A DNA stretch of 64,000 bases from Actinoalloteichus fjordicus (GCF_001941625.1 NZ_CP016076.1:2852001-2916000); one strand, 5' to 3'. Counted from the stretch's first letter, positions 18,825 to 27,806 are shown. The notes: generated from the letters alone by a model not told the origin. Translations and numbers: made by a program.

Positions 18825-19247
18825 CCCGACCCGGCCTGATCGGCACCTGACCAGGCTGCGCCGGGGCGAGCCGAGATCGAGCCAGACGGAGTCGCGGGCC
18901 GGACGCAGGCCGATCGGCTCGGCATCGTCCCGGCCACCGCAGGACAGGATCAGGCGGGATGCCCGCGTCCTCGGCCGGTCGGCGCCGCCGGGGGACGGAA
19001 TCGGCCGGTGCGCAGGCTGGACTCCGGGCGACGGCGGGGCCGGCCTGTGCCATTCCACGCCGCAACGGGCACCTCCTGCGGGTTGGGCCCGTGGCCGATC
19101 ACGAGGTGATCGGCGGCTTCGCCCGCGCTCGGCAGGGCCGCACCCGCTCCGACGCCGAGTGGAGCCGGCGGGACCCGCCGGAGGGGAGACCATCGGACCG
19201 GAGGCCGTCGACACGGTAGGCAGGCTCGACTGAGCCGACCCGCCCAC
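18825..19247. other. Intergenic region between convergent isomerase-like and prenyltransferase genes
   Basis: About 420 bp with no supported gene. Short frames exist on both strands, but they are Arg/Gly-rich shadows without a ribosome site. I saw no clear long hairpin. Confidence 0.45.
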
Positions 19248-20153
19248 TCACAGCCAGGCGCCGACGGAGAACAACGCGAAGTTCGCGATCATCAGCAGGT
19301 ACAGCCGCGCCCAGGAGACCATCTTGTCGCCGATCGGGCCTCGGAGGACCGTGACGGCCAGCGACGCGGTCCAGGGCAGCGTGACCAGCGGCAGCAGGTA
19401 CCAGGGCGCCGACAGCAGCACCGCGATGCCCGCGACGCAGAGGTAGAAGCCCGACAGTCCGGCGACGTAGACGGCCTTGGTCGCCGACGGCGGGACGAGC
19501 TGTGGCAGCGTCGTCTTGCCCACTGCGGCGTCCTTCTCCACGTCACGGGCGTTGTTGTGCAGCATCAGGCTCATGAACAGGAAGCCGGCGCCGAGCGCGG
19601 CCAGCACCAGGGCGCCGTCGACCCGGCCCACGTTCACCCAGCCGACCACCAACGTCACCATCGTGCCGGTGAACACGAAGTCGAGGGCCTCCCCGAGGCC
19701 CCGATGGCCCAGTGGTCGACGGCCGCCCGCATAGGCGAAGTAGGCGAGATAGAGGATCGGGATCGACAACAGCAGCCACGGCGTCGTCGTCACCGCCAGG
19801 TAGCCTGCGCAGAGCCAGGCCAGCACGAATCCGGTCATGCCGACGCGACGGACCACGCGCATGTCCAGTCCCAGCGCCAACGAGCTGTCCGGCCGGACCC
19901 GGTCCGGCCGGTCCAGACCGCGGGCATGGTCCTCGTAGTCGTTGATCAGTCGCCGTCCGATGCCGTCGAAGACGAACATCGCCAGCGTCAGGCCCACCCG
20001 CCACGGGGAGAGCTGCTCCAGATGGTGGGAGGCGGAGACGGCATAGGCGCCCTGGAGCACCAGAACGAGGATCAACGGCGGACCCGACGCGTGCACCCAG
20101 TCGAGGAGGCGAGCGGGCCTGGAATGGGAGAGGGCTGCCGAGTCGGTGGTCAT
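19248..20153 (-). CDS. UbiA/MenA-family membrane prenyltransferase
   Basis: This 301-residue protein has 8-9 hydrophobic segments. The first Asp-rich motif is LINDYEDHARGLDRPD (ND-x2-D form) and the second is NNARDVEKD (D-x3-D). Both bind the Mg2+-diphosphate of a polyprenyl donor. The loop GHRGLGEALDFVFTG recalls MenA, which prenylates dihydroxynaphthoate. It should attach an isoprenoid chain to an aromatic or other nucleophile at the membrane; some family members act as terpene cyclases instead. GGAGGAG precedes ATG. The neighbouring polyprenyl synthase and cyclase suggest a dedicated secondary pathway rather than menaquinone. Confidence 0.9.
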   Translation of the reverse strand: MTTDSAALSHSRPARLLDWVHASGPPLILVLVLQGAYAVSASHHLEQLSPWRVGLTLAMFVFDGIGRRLINDYEDHARGLDRPDRVRPDSSLALGLDMRVVRRVGMTGFVLAWLCAGYLAVTTTPWLLLSIPILYLAYFAYAGGRRPLGHRGLGEALDFVFTGTMVTLVVGWVNVGRVDGALVLAALGAGFLFMSLMLHNNARDVEKDAAVGKTTLPQLVPPSATKAVYVAGLSGFYLCVAGIAVLLSAPWYLLPLVTLPWTASLAVTVLRGPIGDKMVSWARLYLLMIANFALFSVGAWL

Positions 20154-20272
20154 GGGGACTCCTCCCGGGAGTTTCCGGCGATCGGACCGCTCGCGGGACT
20201 GAGCGGACTTCGCTATGTCGCGCTCCGGACCTGGACGAGCCGGACCGCCGAGTACCGTCCTGGCCGTCGGTT

Positions 20273-21052
20273 CTAGCCGCCGATGCCCGCCGGTCTCCTC
20301 GCCTCGCGGTGACTCCTCGCGTCGGCACGCACTCGCTTCACCCCCACACCCTGGAAGAGAACGCTGGTGTTGCGCGAGGGGATGAGGCGGATCTCCGGAC
20401 GGCGGTGAAACAGGAATCCGGGTATGTCGCTGAGCTTGGGCGCGAGACCCTGAAGACGCAGCGAGACTCCGTGCGCCGCAGCGGCTCGCACCAGACCCGC
20501 TCGGTTCACGAACAGTCGGTGGTCATGGCAGCCTTTGGGCGCCTTGACCCGGAGCGGCAGGTTCTCGGCCAGTGTGATGATCAGCAGTCGCGCTATGGCG
20601 GTGTCCGGGATCGTGTCCACCACGAGCGTGCCGCCCGGCCGGAGGATTCGACAGCATTCGGCGATCACCCTGGCCGGGTCGGTGACGTGCTCAAGACACT
20701 GGCCCGCCGTGACGACGTCGGCACACTCGTTCGCCAACGGAATGCGATTCATGTCGCCTCGGATCACCTGGTCCACGCCGTGGGCGCGGGCGACCCGGCC
20801 GCTCTCGGCCGAGAGGTCCACGCCGACGTGGGTGTAACCCTTCCCGACCAGGTGCGGGTGCAGCAGGCCGCCGCCGCACGCGACGTCCACCAGCACGGCG
20901 TTCTCTCTGGTCGCGGTGGGCACCAGGGCCGCGCGGCAGCGGGCGATCCAGGAGAGCGACGCGAAAGTGCCCTCCGGGTTCCACCATTGATCGGCGAGTT
21001 CGTCGTACTGGCGCGGGTCATTCGGAATCCGAGTGCTGCTCACCGTCGTCAT
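20273..21052 (-). CDS. UbiG-like SAM-dependent O-methyltransferase
   Basis: This 259-residue class I methyltransferase opens with QYDELADQWWNPEGTFASL, the hallmark of UbiG, which O-methylates polyprenyl catechols in ubiquinone synthesis. SAM motif I is VLVDVACGGGLLHPHL. Later motifs are DMNRIPL and CLEHVTDP. Actinomycetes do not make ubiquinone, so the target is probably a prenylated phenol or catechol made by the adjacent UbiA-like enzyme. ATG 21052 is preferred as it gives the usual UbiG start; the frame is open to 21124. It lies 119 bp upstream of the prenyltransferase on the same strand. Confidence 0.85.
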   Translation of the reverse strand: MTTVSSTRIPNDPRQYDELADQWWNPEGTFASLSWIARCRAALVPTATRENAVLVDVACGGGLLHPHLVGKGYTHVGVDLSAESGRVARAHGVDQVIRGDMNRIPLANECADVVTAGQCLEHVTDPARVIAECCRILRPGGTLVVDTIPDTAIARLLIITLAENLPLRVKAPKGCHDHRLFVNRAGLVRAAAAHGVSLRLQGLAPKLSDIPGFLFHRRPEIRLIPSRNTSVLFQGVGVKRVRADARSHREARRPAGIGG

Positions 21053-21322
21053 CCCGTCGTGTCGAGTCGGCCGAGAGAGAGGATTCAGAGAAGGAAGTAG
21101 AGCTGTCTGGCGGCATCCATACAATGGTCTATGCGTCCATCGGTGGCAACCCTTCTGGCCAATCCAGTGGTACTCAAGCGTGCCTCGAGGTGCCTGCTGC
21201 TAAACCGAGACCTTCAATGGTCGAACAACCGCTGCTGGATTCCAGGCAGGGCGGTCATAATCGCGGATCGGCCGGTGGGTGAATCGGCCTCGAAGCGTGC
21301 CAGGACTACAGGAGGTGCGTCC

Positions 21323-21874
21323 GTGAGCGACGCCGTTCGTCCCGCCCGTCGGTCCGCTCGTCCGGTCGCGGGTCGGGCCCTGCCCGGCGGCCGGGTCGCC
21401 GACCGGCTCAGCATTCCGTCCGTTCGCATCCTCGAGCTGCTCGACGCGATGCCCGACCGGACCGAGTCCACGCCGGAGTCGATCGCACGGGGAAAGCAGA
21501 CCCTGTTGATCACGTTCCGGCGGGACGGCTCCCGGGTGGCGACCCCGGTCTGGGCGGCTCGGACGGCGGGGATCGTCTACGTCCGCACCCAGCGCCCGTC
21601 CGGCAAGGTCAAGCGCGTACGGCGTGAGCCTCGAGTGCTGCTGGCCCCGTGCACCACCAGAGGCGTCCCCACCGCTCCGGCGGTTCCCGCCCGCGCTCGC
21701 CTCCTCGGACCAGCCGAGGAGGCGAGCGCGGAGCTGGCGCTCCGGCGGGGCTACCGCCTGGTCCGCGCCGCGTGTGCGCTGATCCAGGACCTGCTGCGGG
21801 TCGACATGTGCTACCTGGAGATCGTCTTGGACGACTCTGCCGCCACCGAGGCCGGTGACCCGGTGACCGGCTGA
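21323..21874 (+). CDS. PPOX-class, probably F420-dependent oxidoreductase (Rv2061-like)
   Basis: This 183-residue protein has the split-barrel flavin/deazaflavin-binding fold. The core GKQTLLITFRRDGSRVATPVWAA is typical of the PPOX F420 family, and the C-terminal RLVRAACALIQDLL-DMCYLEI matches the Rv2061 subgroup. Members reduce enones or quinones with F420H2. GTG 21323 follows GGAGG by 7 nt; the upstream open frame lacks protein character. The C-terminus overlaps the terpene cyclase gene by 64 bp tail to tail. It could reduce a double bond or quinone of the cluster product. Confidence 0.8.
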   Translation: MSDAVRPARRSARPVAGRALPGGRVADRLSIPSVRILELLDAMPDRTESTPESIARGKQTLLITFRRDGSRVATPVWAARTAGIVYVRTQRPSGKVKRVRREPRVLLAPCTTRGVPTAPAVPARARLLGPAEEASAELALRRGYRLVRAACALIQDLLRVDMCYLEIVLDDSAATEAGDPVTG

Positions 21875-23751
21875 CGCCGATACCTGCCCAGCGCCATGAT
21901 GGGGAAGATCTGCCGGTAGAGCGGGTATCCGATGTAGAAGTCGCCGGGGAACCCGGTGCCGGTGAACAGATGCTCCTCCCAGGTGCCGTCCGGGAGCTGC
22001 CTGCTGGTCAGCCATTCGATGCCGCGCCGGACCACGTCCGTGTCCTCGCCCTCGCCTGCCGCGTGCAGCGCGAGCAGCGCCCACGCGGTCTGGGAGGGCG
22101 TCGACTCGCCCCTGCCCCGCCACGAGTCGTCGTCGTAGGAGCGCAGATCCTCACCCCAGCCGCCGTCGGCGTTCTGATGGTCGACCAGCCAGCGCACTGC
22201 CCGACGAACAGCCCGGCTCTGCGGTGAGGCGCCCGCCGCGATCAGGGCGGGCACCGCCGCTCCGGTGCCGTAGACGTAATTCGCACCCCAGCGGCCGAAC
22301 CACGATCCGTCCTCTTCCTGAGTCTTCAGCAGGTAGAGGGCGCCGTTGCGCATCCTCGGGTCGTCGGGCGGCAGTATTCGGGCGAAGGCCTCCACCACGT
22401 GCGCGGTGATGTCCACCGAGGGGGGATCGGTCGCGACCCCGAAATCGCAGAAGGGCAGCTGCGCGAGGATGTCCGAGGTCTTGTCGGCGTCGTAGACGGC
22501 CCAGCCCCCGTTCTCGGACTGCTGGCCGAAGAGCCACCCGAAGCCTCGGTCGGCGGCGGCTGCGGCGCGCTCGGCGATCGGCGAGCCGTCGGCCTCGGCC
22601 ACTCGGTGCAGGGCCAGGACGACGAGGCTGGTGTCGTCGCAGTCGGGGAAGTGCTCCATGGCGAAGGGGAAGGACCACGCGCCGGGCACCAGATCGGGTC
22701 GGTTGACCGCCCAGTCGCCCTTGGTGCGGATCTCCCGGTCCAACAGCCACTCCGCCGCCGCGCGGACTCGGTCGTCGGCTGGGTCGGTTCCCGAGTCCAG
22801 CAGGGCGAGCACGACCAGCGCGGTGTCCCAGACCGGCCCTGGACAGCAGGCGACCCGGCGCGCGACGCCCTGTGGCGTCTGCTCAGTGACGGCGAAGCGG
22901 CTCAGCCCGCGCAGGCCGGCGACCATGGTCGGATGGTCGGCTCGATAGCCGGCCGCGCCGAGCCCGAGCAGCCCGAACACGGTGATCAGGTGGATCCCCA
23001 GCCAGGAGCCGTCGACCTCCTGATGCCGCATCATCCACTGCTCGGCCAGTCGGGCCGCCGTGCGTCGGACCCTGGCGACGGGCCGTCGCTCGTAGCGGTG
23101 GAGCAGCCGGTCCATCCGGACGAACATGCCGGGCCAGCTCAGCAGCGGCGGGTCGGCGGGCGGCGGCACGGGCTGCTCCGACCGTAACTCGTCGACGTCG
23201 AAGGGCAGCGTGACGGTCGGCCGGTGCGAGCTGATCAGGGTCAACGGGATGACGGCCATCCGAGTCCAGCCGGAGAACCCGTACACCGACATCGAGGACT
23301 CGCGGGGGACGAACATCAGCTCCGGGGGGATGACGGGCAGCTCGTCCCAGGACCACTGCCCCAGGATGGCGAGCCAGATCCTGGTGACCATGCGGGAGCG
23401 CTCGGCGCCGCCCGCCTCCCGGCAGAACGCCGCCGCCGCAGCCATGTGCGGCTCGTCGGGTCGATCTCCCGCCAGTCGTAACGCCAGGTAGGCCTCGATG
23501 GTGACCGACAGCTCCGCCGGTCCGCCGGGGAAGGTCGCCCAGGTGCCGTCGGCTCGTTGTTGAGACCTGATCCAGCGGGCCGTGGTCGTGGTGTACTCCT
23601 CGGTTCGCGTCCCGAGGAACTCGTGCATGAACAGCTCGCCTGCCTCTGCCGTCACGTTCGTCAGCACCGGCGCGTACCAGTAACCCTCGCTGTCCTGCTG
23701 TTTCAGCAGCCAGTCGACTGCCTGTGCGAGGGCGTCATCGACCTTGGTCAT
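21811..23751 (-). CDS. Squalene-hopene cyclase-type class II terpene cyclase
   Basis: This 646-residue protein matches the length and layout of bacterial squalene-hopene cyclases. The catalytic acid motif DxDD is present as D370-C-D-D373 (PDCDDTSL). QW repeats spread through both alpha barrels: QQDSEGYW, QQRADGTW, HQEVDGSW, QQSENGGW, QEEDGSW, HQNADGGW and RQLPDGTW. The end FPGDFYIGYPLYRQIFP is also family-typical. It protonates a polyprenyl chain and cyclises it. No squalene synthase or hopanoid (hpn) genes are near, so the substrate may be a polyprenylated aromatic or GGPP-derived chain. ATG 23751 has AGAGG 5 nt upstream; an in-frame GTG lies at 23757. The polyprenyl synthase precedes it by 59 bp. 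Confidence 0.92.
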   Translation of the reverse strand: MTKVDDALAQAVDWLLKQQDSEGYWYAPVLTNVTAEAGELFMHEFLGTRTEEYTTTTARWIRSQQRADGTWATFPGGPAELSVTIEAYLALRLAGDRPDEPHMAAAAAFCREAGGAERSRMVTRIWLAILGQWSWDELPVIPPELMFVPRESSMSVYGFSGWTRMAVIPLTLISSHRPTVTLPFDVDELRSEQPVPPPADPPLLSWPGMFVRMDRLLHRYERRPVARVRRTAARLAEQWMMRHQEVDGSWLGIHLITVFGLLGLGAAGYRADHPTMVAGLRGLSRFAVTEQTPQGVARRVACCPGPVWDTALVVLALLDSGTDPADDRVRAAAEWLLDREIRTKGDWAVNRPDLVPGAWSFPFAMEHFPDCDDTSLVVLALHRVAEADGSPIAERAAAAADRGFGWLFGQQSENGGWAVYDADKTSDILAQLPFCDFGVATDPPSVDITAHVVEAFARILPPDDPRMRNGALYLLKTQEEDGSWFGRWGANYVYGTGAAVPALIAAGASPQSRAVRRAVRWLVDHQNADGGWGEDLRSYDDDSWRGRGESTPSQTAWALLALHAAGEGEDTDVVRRGIEWLTSRQLPDGTWEEHLFTGTGFPGDFYIGYPLYRQIFPIMALGRYRRQPVTGSPASVAAESSKTISR

Positions 23752-23810
23752 GGCCACCTCTTGATCATTCTCGTTTCGGACTTCTCGATGGTGAGCACGA
23801 GCACCGCCGC

Positions 23811-24842
23811 TCAGGCGACGACAGAGGTCTCGACATGCTCTGGCCGGGGGAGCAGCCGGTCGATCTCGGGCATGAGCAGCCGCGCGACGGCGATGAGCCG
23901 CTCCGCCGAGTCCGGCGCGACGCCGGGCAGGGAGCGGACGTCGGACAGCGCCTGCTCGATGTGGGCCCTGGCCACGCGGAGGGACTGTTCCGCGGCATCG
24001 GTGCGGCCGAGCACGGCGAGGATCTCCTCACGGCGTTGCGGGGTGAACTCGCCCTTGCTGAGCAGGGGCTGCAGCTCGGCGGGCCGCTCGCGCAGTGCGT
24101 AGATCACCGGCAGCGTGTAGACCCCGTTGGCCAGGTCCTGCCCGGACTCCTTGCCGGTCACGCCGTTCGGCGCCCAGATGTCGAGCACGTCGTCCCAGAT
24201 CTGGAAGGCGATGCCGAGGTTGCGGCCGAAGGACCCCATGCCTGCTCTGGCGACCGCGTCCCCGCCTGCCGCTGCCGCGCCGAGCACCGCGCTGGCCTCC
24301 ATGAGGGCGGCGGTCTTGCCGGTGATGGCGGCGAAGTAGGCGCTCTCCGAGCGGTCGACGTCGTAGAGGTCGAGGCCCTCCTGCAACTGGCCCATGCAGA
24401 TCGTCTTCAAGGTCTCGCCGATGAGCTGCATCGGCAGGGTGCCCAACGACGCCGCCGTGCCGGTGGCGCAGGCGAGCAGATAGTCACCGGAGATCAGGGC
24501 GGTCGCGTCGCCGAACAGCGCGTTGACGGTCGGGTGACCTCGTCGGGTCTCTGCTCGGTCGCACAGGTCGTCATGGCAGAGCGTGGCCAGGTGGAGCAGC
24601 TCCACGGTCACGGCGGCGGGGATCACCTCCTCGGCGGACACCTGGTGGTCGACGACGTAGGCCGAGGTCAGCGCGAGTGTCGGCCGGAAGAGCCTGCCCG
24701 GCCTGCGGGTGAAATGCTCGAAAGGGCCTCGCGCTCGCTCGTCGCCCACAGTCACCGAATCGATGATCGCCCGCCGCACCGCCGCCAGATCCGTGGTGAG
24801 TCGGGGAAAAGAAGAACTGCTCGATGACGACCTGGATGTCAT
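23811..24842 (-). CDS. Polyprenyl diphosphate synthase (GGPP-type or longer)
   Basis: This 343-residue trans-prenyltransferase condenses IPP with allylic diphosphates. The first Asp-rich motif is CHDDLCD and the second is FQIWDDVLD. Residues 4 and 5 before the first motif are small (Thr and Ala), not Phe/Tyr, which in this family points to C20 or longer products rather than FPP. AAGGGG lies ahead of ATG 24842. It is the first gene of the strand that continues into the cyclase, so the two are likely cotranscribed and supply the cluster's isoprenoid chain. Confidence 0.92.
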   Translation of the reverse strand: MTSRSSSSSSSFPRLTTDLAAVRRAIIDSVTVGDERARGPFEHFTRRPGRLFRPTLALTSAYVVDHQVSAEEVIPAAVTVELLHLATLCHDDLCDRAETRRGHPTVNALFGDATALISGDYLLACATGTAASLGTLPMQLIGETLKTICMGQLQEGLDLYDVDRSESAYFAAITGKTAALMEASAVLGAAAAGGDAVARAGMGSFGRNLGIAFQIWDDVLDIWAPNGVTGKESGQDLANGVYTLPVIYALRERPAELQPLLSKGEFTPQRREEILAVLGRTDAAEQSLRVARAHIEQALSDVRSLPGVAPDSAERLIAVARLLMPEIDRLLPRPEHVETSVVA

Positions 24843-24892
24843 GGTGCACCGCCCCCTTGAAAGACTCAGATGACTTGTTGATCGCTTTCACA

Positions 24893-24914
24893 CTGCCAGT
24901 CGGCACAATGGCAG
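24893..24914. promoter_or_regulatory. Inverted repeat upstream of polyprenyl synthase
   Basis: CTGCCA (24893-24898) and TGGCAG (24909-24914) form a 6-bp inverted repeat with a 10-bp spacer. Its position about 50 bp from the first codon of the cyclase operon would suit an operator; no regulator gene lies in the cluster. Confidence 0.3.
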
Positions 24915-25227
24915 GCAAGACTCCGCGCCGAGTTGAAATTGGTTTTGAGGCGGCGGCGGGAGAGACGCCTGCACTAAGCTCGACTGGGACGAATGGAGTA
25001 GTGAATAACAAAGGCGGTTGGCGGTCGATCCGCCGGTCGTCGAAGTTCGCGCAGGTGGCGCGGGAACACCAGGATCACCGATTGTGACGCGATTCGCCGA
25101 TCGTCACTCCCAGTATGCGGACCGGCTTATTCCCGAGGTCCGATTTCGGCCGCGTTAAATGACGTCTCCTCGGTTGCGGGCGGCGTCGGGTCTGCTCTGG
25201 TCGGCTGGTCCCGGCATGGTGCTATTT

Positions 25228-25264
25228 TCTCGAATCATGAGAGCCCGCTCTCGAATGATGGGAG
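25228..25264. promoter_or_regulatory. Tandem 16-bp operator-like repeat before the methyltransferase
   Basis: Two copies matching at 14 of 16 bases (25228-25243, TCTCGAATCATGAGAG; 25249-25264, TCTCGAATGATGGGAG) are spaced 21 bp start to start, two helical turns. The first copy is itself an imperfect palindrome (TCTC ... GAGA). They end 45 bp before the methyltransferase ATG. Confidence 0.5.
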
Positions 25265-25309
25265 GCGCCCGGTACGGTCGGGGCGCGGGACGAACGACGG
25301 GGAGGGCCC

Positions 25310-26119
25310 ATGACCGCAGAGGCTGATCAGTATGTGCACGGACACCACGACTCGGTGCTGCGGTCCCATCGATGGCGGACGGCGGCCAACTCCGCCGGCT
25401 ATCTGCTGGATCGGCTGCGGCCCGGCCTCGATCTGCTCGACGTCGGATGCGGTCCCGGCACGATCACCGTCGAGCTGGCCGAGCGGGTGGCTCCCGGCCG
25501 GGTCGTCGCAGTCGACGTGGCACCCGTCGCGATCGCGGCCACCCGAGCATTGGCCGAGGATCGCGGTCTGACCGACCTCGAGGTGCGTGCCGACGACGTC
25601 TACGCGCTCGATCTGCCGGACGACGCCGTGGACGTAGTCCATGCACACCAGGTGTTGCAGCATCTCGCCGATCCGGTCGGCGCGCTGCGGGAGATGCGTC
25701 GGGTGTGCCGCCCCGGTGGACTGGTCGCCGTCCGCGACGCCGACTACGCCGCGATGACCTGGTTCCCTGAGCCGCTTGCGATGCGGGAGTGGCGCTCGGT
25801 CTATCGCCGCGTCGCCCGTGCCGCGGGCGGCGAGCCGGACGCGGGCCGTCGACTGTCCTCCTGGGCTCGCCAGGCCGGGTTCACCGACGTCACCGCCACC
25901 GCCTCCACCTGGTGCTATGCCGATCCGGACGACCGGGCCTGGTGGAGCGGCCTGTGGGCCGAGCGCATGACCGAGTCCACCGTGGCCGCCCGCGCGCGCC
26001 ACGAGGGGCACGCGACGGAGGCGGAGCTGCAGCGGATCGCGGCGGGTTGGCGGGAGTGGGCCGAGGACGACGGCGCCTGGTTCGCCGTCCTGCACGGCGA
26101 GGTGCTCTGCCGGGCCTGA
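25310..26119 (+). CDS. Class I SAM-dependent methyltransferase
   Basis: This 269-residue protein has a clear SAM-binding motif I, LLDVGCGPGTITVEL, followed by the acidic VVAVDVAP strand end. Motifs VRADDVYALDLPD and HQVLQHLADPVGAL are those of UbiE/Methyltransf_11 enzymes. The C-terminal half (after about 150) is family-specific, with aromatic-rich WWSGLWAERM. The target is unknown. GGGGAGGG precedes ATG. It is divergent from the terpenoid operon and might be the cluster's last gene or independent; the distinct operator-like repeat argues for separate control. Confidence 0.85.
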   Translation: MTAEADQYVHGHHDSVLRSHRWRTAANSAGYLLDRLRPGLDLLDVGCGPGTITVELAERVAPGRVVAVDVAPVAIAATRALAEDRGLTDLEVRADDVYALDLPDDAVDVVHAHQVLQHLADPVGALREMRRVCRPGGLVAVRDADYAAMTWFPEPLAMREWRSVYRRVARAAGGEPDAGRRLSSWARQAGFTDVTATASTWCYADPDDRAWWSGLWAERMTESTVAARARHEGHATEAELQRIAAGWREWAEDDGAWFAVLHGEVLCRA

Positions 26120-26297
26120 GGCCGACCGGCCGACGGTCCTCGGCCCGCCGTCGGTTGTCGGCTCGGACGGGCTGCGCCGACGCGGGCGCCCATCGGCCCG
26201 GCGGGCACGGAAATCGAGCTGCCTTCGACGCGTGCGCCCGGTTACAGTGCCCAATCGTCGTCCGTCGACCGGCGGTGGCGAAGACGGGGGGATCGGA

Positions 26298-27806
26298 ATG
26301 GACGACCTCGTCGCCACCTCCGCCGGTCGGGTGCGCGGCATCGCACGCTCGCCGGAGGTGCTCGCCTTCCTCGGCATCCCCTACGCGGCCCCGCCCTTCG
26401 GTGCGGACCGCTTCCGGGCGCCCCGCCCCGCCGCCGGGTGGGCCGGAGTCCGCGACGCTCGGTCCTTCGGGCCCGTCGCGCCGCAGTCCGCGCGGCTGCC
26501 CGGCATGCCGACCTGGTCGCCGGGCGACGAGGACGTCCTCACGGTGAACGTCTGGACGCGCCGGCCCGCCGCCGACCGCCCGCCGTCGCCGGTCCTGTGC
26601 TGGCTGCACGGCGGGGCGTTCACCTTCGGGTCGGCGGCCCAGCCCGACTTCGACGGGACGACGTTGGCCTCGGCCGGACTCGTGGTGGTCACGTGCAATT
26701 ACCGGCTGGGCTTCGAGGGCTTCGGGCGGCTCGCGGGATTCCCGGACGATCGAGGGCTGCTCGACCAGCTCGCCGCACTGCACTGGGTTCGAGACGAGAT
26801 CGCGGCGTTCGGCGGCGATCCCGATCAGGTCACCCTCGCGGGCCAGTCGGCGGGCGCGACCTCGGCGGCCTGCCTGCTGGGGCTGCCCGAGGCACGCGGG
26901 CTGTTCCGCCGAGTGATCGCCCACAGTCCCGTCGGGGTGCGTTTCACTCGTGACGCTGCCGACGACGTCGCCGAGCGGATCGCCGCCGTGGCCGGGCTGC
27001 CCTCGGTGACTCGCCTGTCCGAGGCATCGCCGCAGACGCTCGTCGCCGCCTCCGACGCGGTGTCGGCCGCCTGCCGTGCGGACCCGGCCGAGGGCCGCCG
27101 GTACTACGATTCGGTCCTCTACGGCCCGGTGCCCGCCGACGGCGGGGCCGATGCGCTGCTCGCCGCGTCCCCGGAGGAGCAGCTGCGCACGGGCCTCGCT
27201 TCCGACGTCGACCTGCTGGTCTGCCGCACGGCGGACGAGCACTGGCTGCTGCACGCGGTTGACGGCGTGCCGTCGGTGGTCGACGAGGCGGGCTTCGCCG
27301 ACTTCGTCGCGGCGATGGGCATTCCCGAGGAGATCGTCCTCGGCCTGCGTCGGCGTCGGCCTGCGGCCTCGATCGTCGAGTCCTATCTCGACGTGTTCGG
27401 TGAGTTCGTCGTCGGCAGGCCCGCCGCCCGGCTGATCGAGGAGCACGTCGGGGCAGGCGGTCGAGCCTGGTCGGCTCGCTTCGCCCGCCGCCTCGGTCCC
27501 GGCGGCCCGGTTCCGGCCTGGCACAACGCCGACCTCCCGTTCGCCTTCGGCAATCTCGACGTGCCGGGGGCGCACTTCCTGATCGGCGGTCCGCCGGGCG
27601 AGGCAGACCGGGCACTGTCGCGTCGGATGACGGCGTCCTGGGTCGGTTTCGCGACCGACGGAGATCCCGGCTGGCCCGCCGTGCCCGCCGCCGTCGGGCC
27701 ATCGCCGACCCGGATCTGGCAGACGCCGCACGACTCGCTCGACCGCCGAGCCGACGACGGCGCCGTCCGGCGCGATACGGTCCGGCCGAACGACACCGCG
27801 GGCTGA
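26298..27806 (+). CDS. Type-B carboxylesterase (alpha/beta hydrolase)
   Basis: This 502-residue protein belongs to the carboxylesterase/para-nitrobenzyl esterase family. The oxyanion loop is LHGGAFTFGS and the nucleophile elbow GQSAGA (usually GESAGA; the Glu is Gln here). The catalytic His lies in the typical end motif WHNADLPFAFGN. The family N-terminus GRVRGIARSPEVLAFLGIPY is intact. No signal peptide is seen, so it is cytoplasmic and hydrolyses small esters. ATG 26298 follows GGGGGA; the 22 upstream codons of the open frame are rejected. A -10-like TACAGT lies at 26243. Confidence 0.88.
   Translation: MDDLVATSAGRVRGIARSPEVLAFLGIPYAAPPFGADRFRAPRPAAGWAGVRDARSFGPVAPQSARLPGMPTWSPGDEDVLTVNVWTRRPAADRPPSPVLCWLHGGAFTFGSAAQPDFDGTTLASAGLVVVTCNYRLGFEGFGRLAGFPDDRGLLDQLAALHWVRDEIAAFGGDPDQVTLAGQSAGATSAACLLGLPEARGLFRRVIAHSPVGVRFTRDAADDVAERIAAVAGLPSVTRLSEASPQTLVAASDAVSAACRADPAEGRRYYDSVLYGPVPADGGADALLAASPEEQLRTGLASDVDLLVCRTADEHWLLHAVDGVPSVVDEAGFADFVAAMGIPEEIVLGLRRRRPAASIVESYLDVFGEFVVGRPAARLIEEHVGAGGRAWSARFARRLGPGGPVPAWHNADLPFAFGNLDVPGAHFLIGGPPGEADRALSRRMTASWVGFATDGDPGWPAVPAAVGPSPTRIWQTPHDSLDRRADDGAVRRDTVRPNDTAG

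Larger units (their letters stand above)
24843..25309. other. Divergent promoter region (terpenoid operon / methyltransferase)
   Basis: About 470 bp, locally less GC-rich, with no supported gene. It holds an inverted repeat CTGCCA/TGGCAG at 24893-24914, 50 bp upstream of the polyprenyl synthase start, and a tandem 16-bp repeat before the methyltransferase. Confidence 0.5.

Noticed and set aside
18959-19219. 86-residue frame downstream of the isomerase-like gene
   Set aside because: No start signal or recognisable fold.
19248-20153. Menaquinone MenA housekeeping gene
   Set aside because: The GLGE loop is MenA-like, but no men genes are near and the gene is embedded with a dedicated polyprenyl synthase, cyclase and UbiG-like enzyme; a genome search for a second menA would decide.
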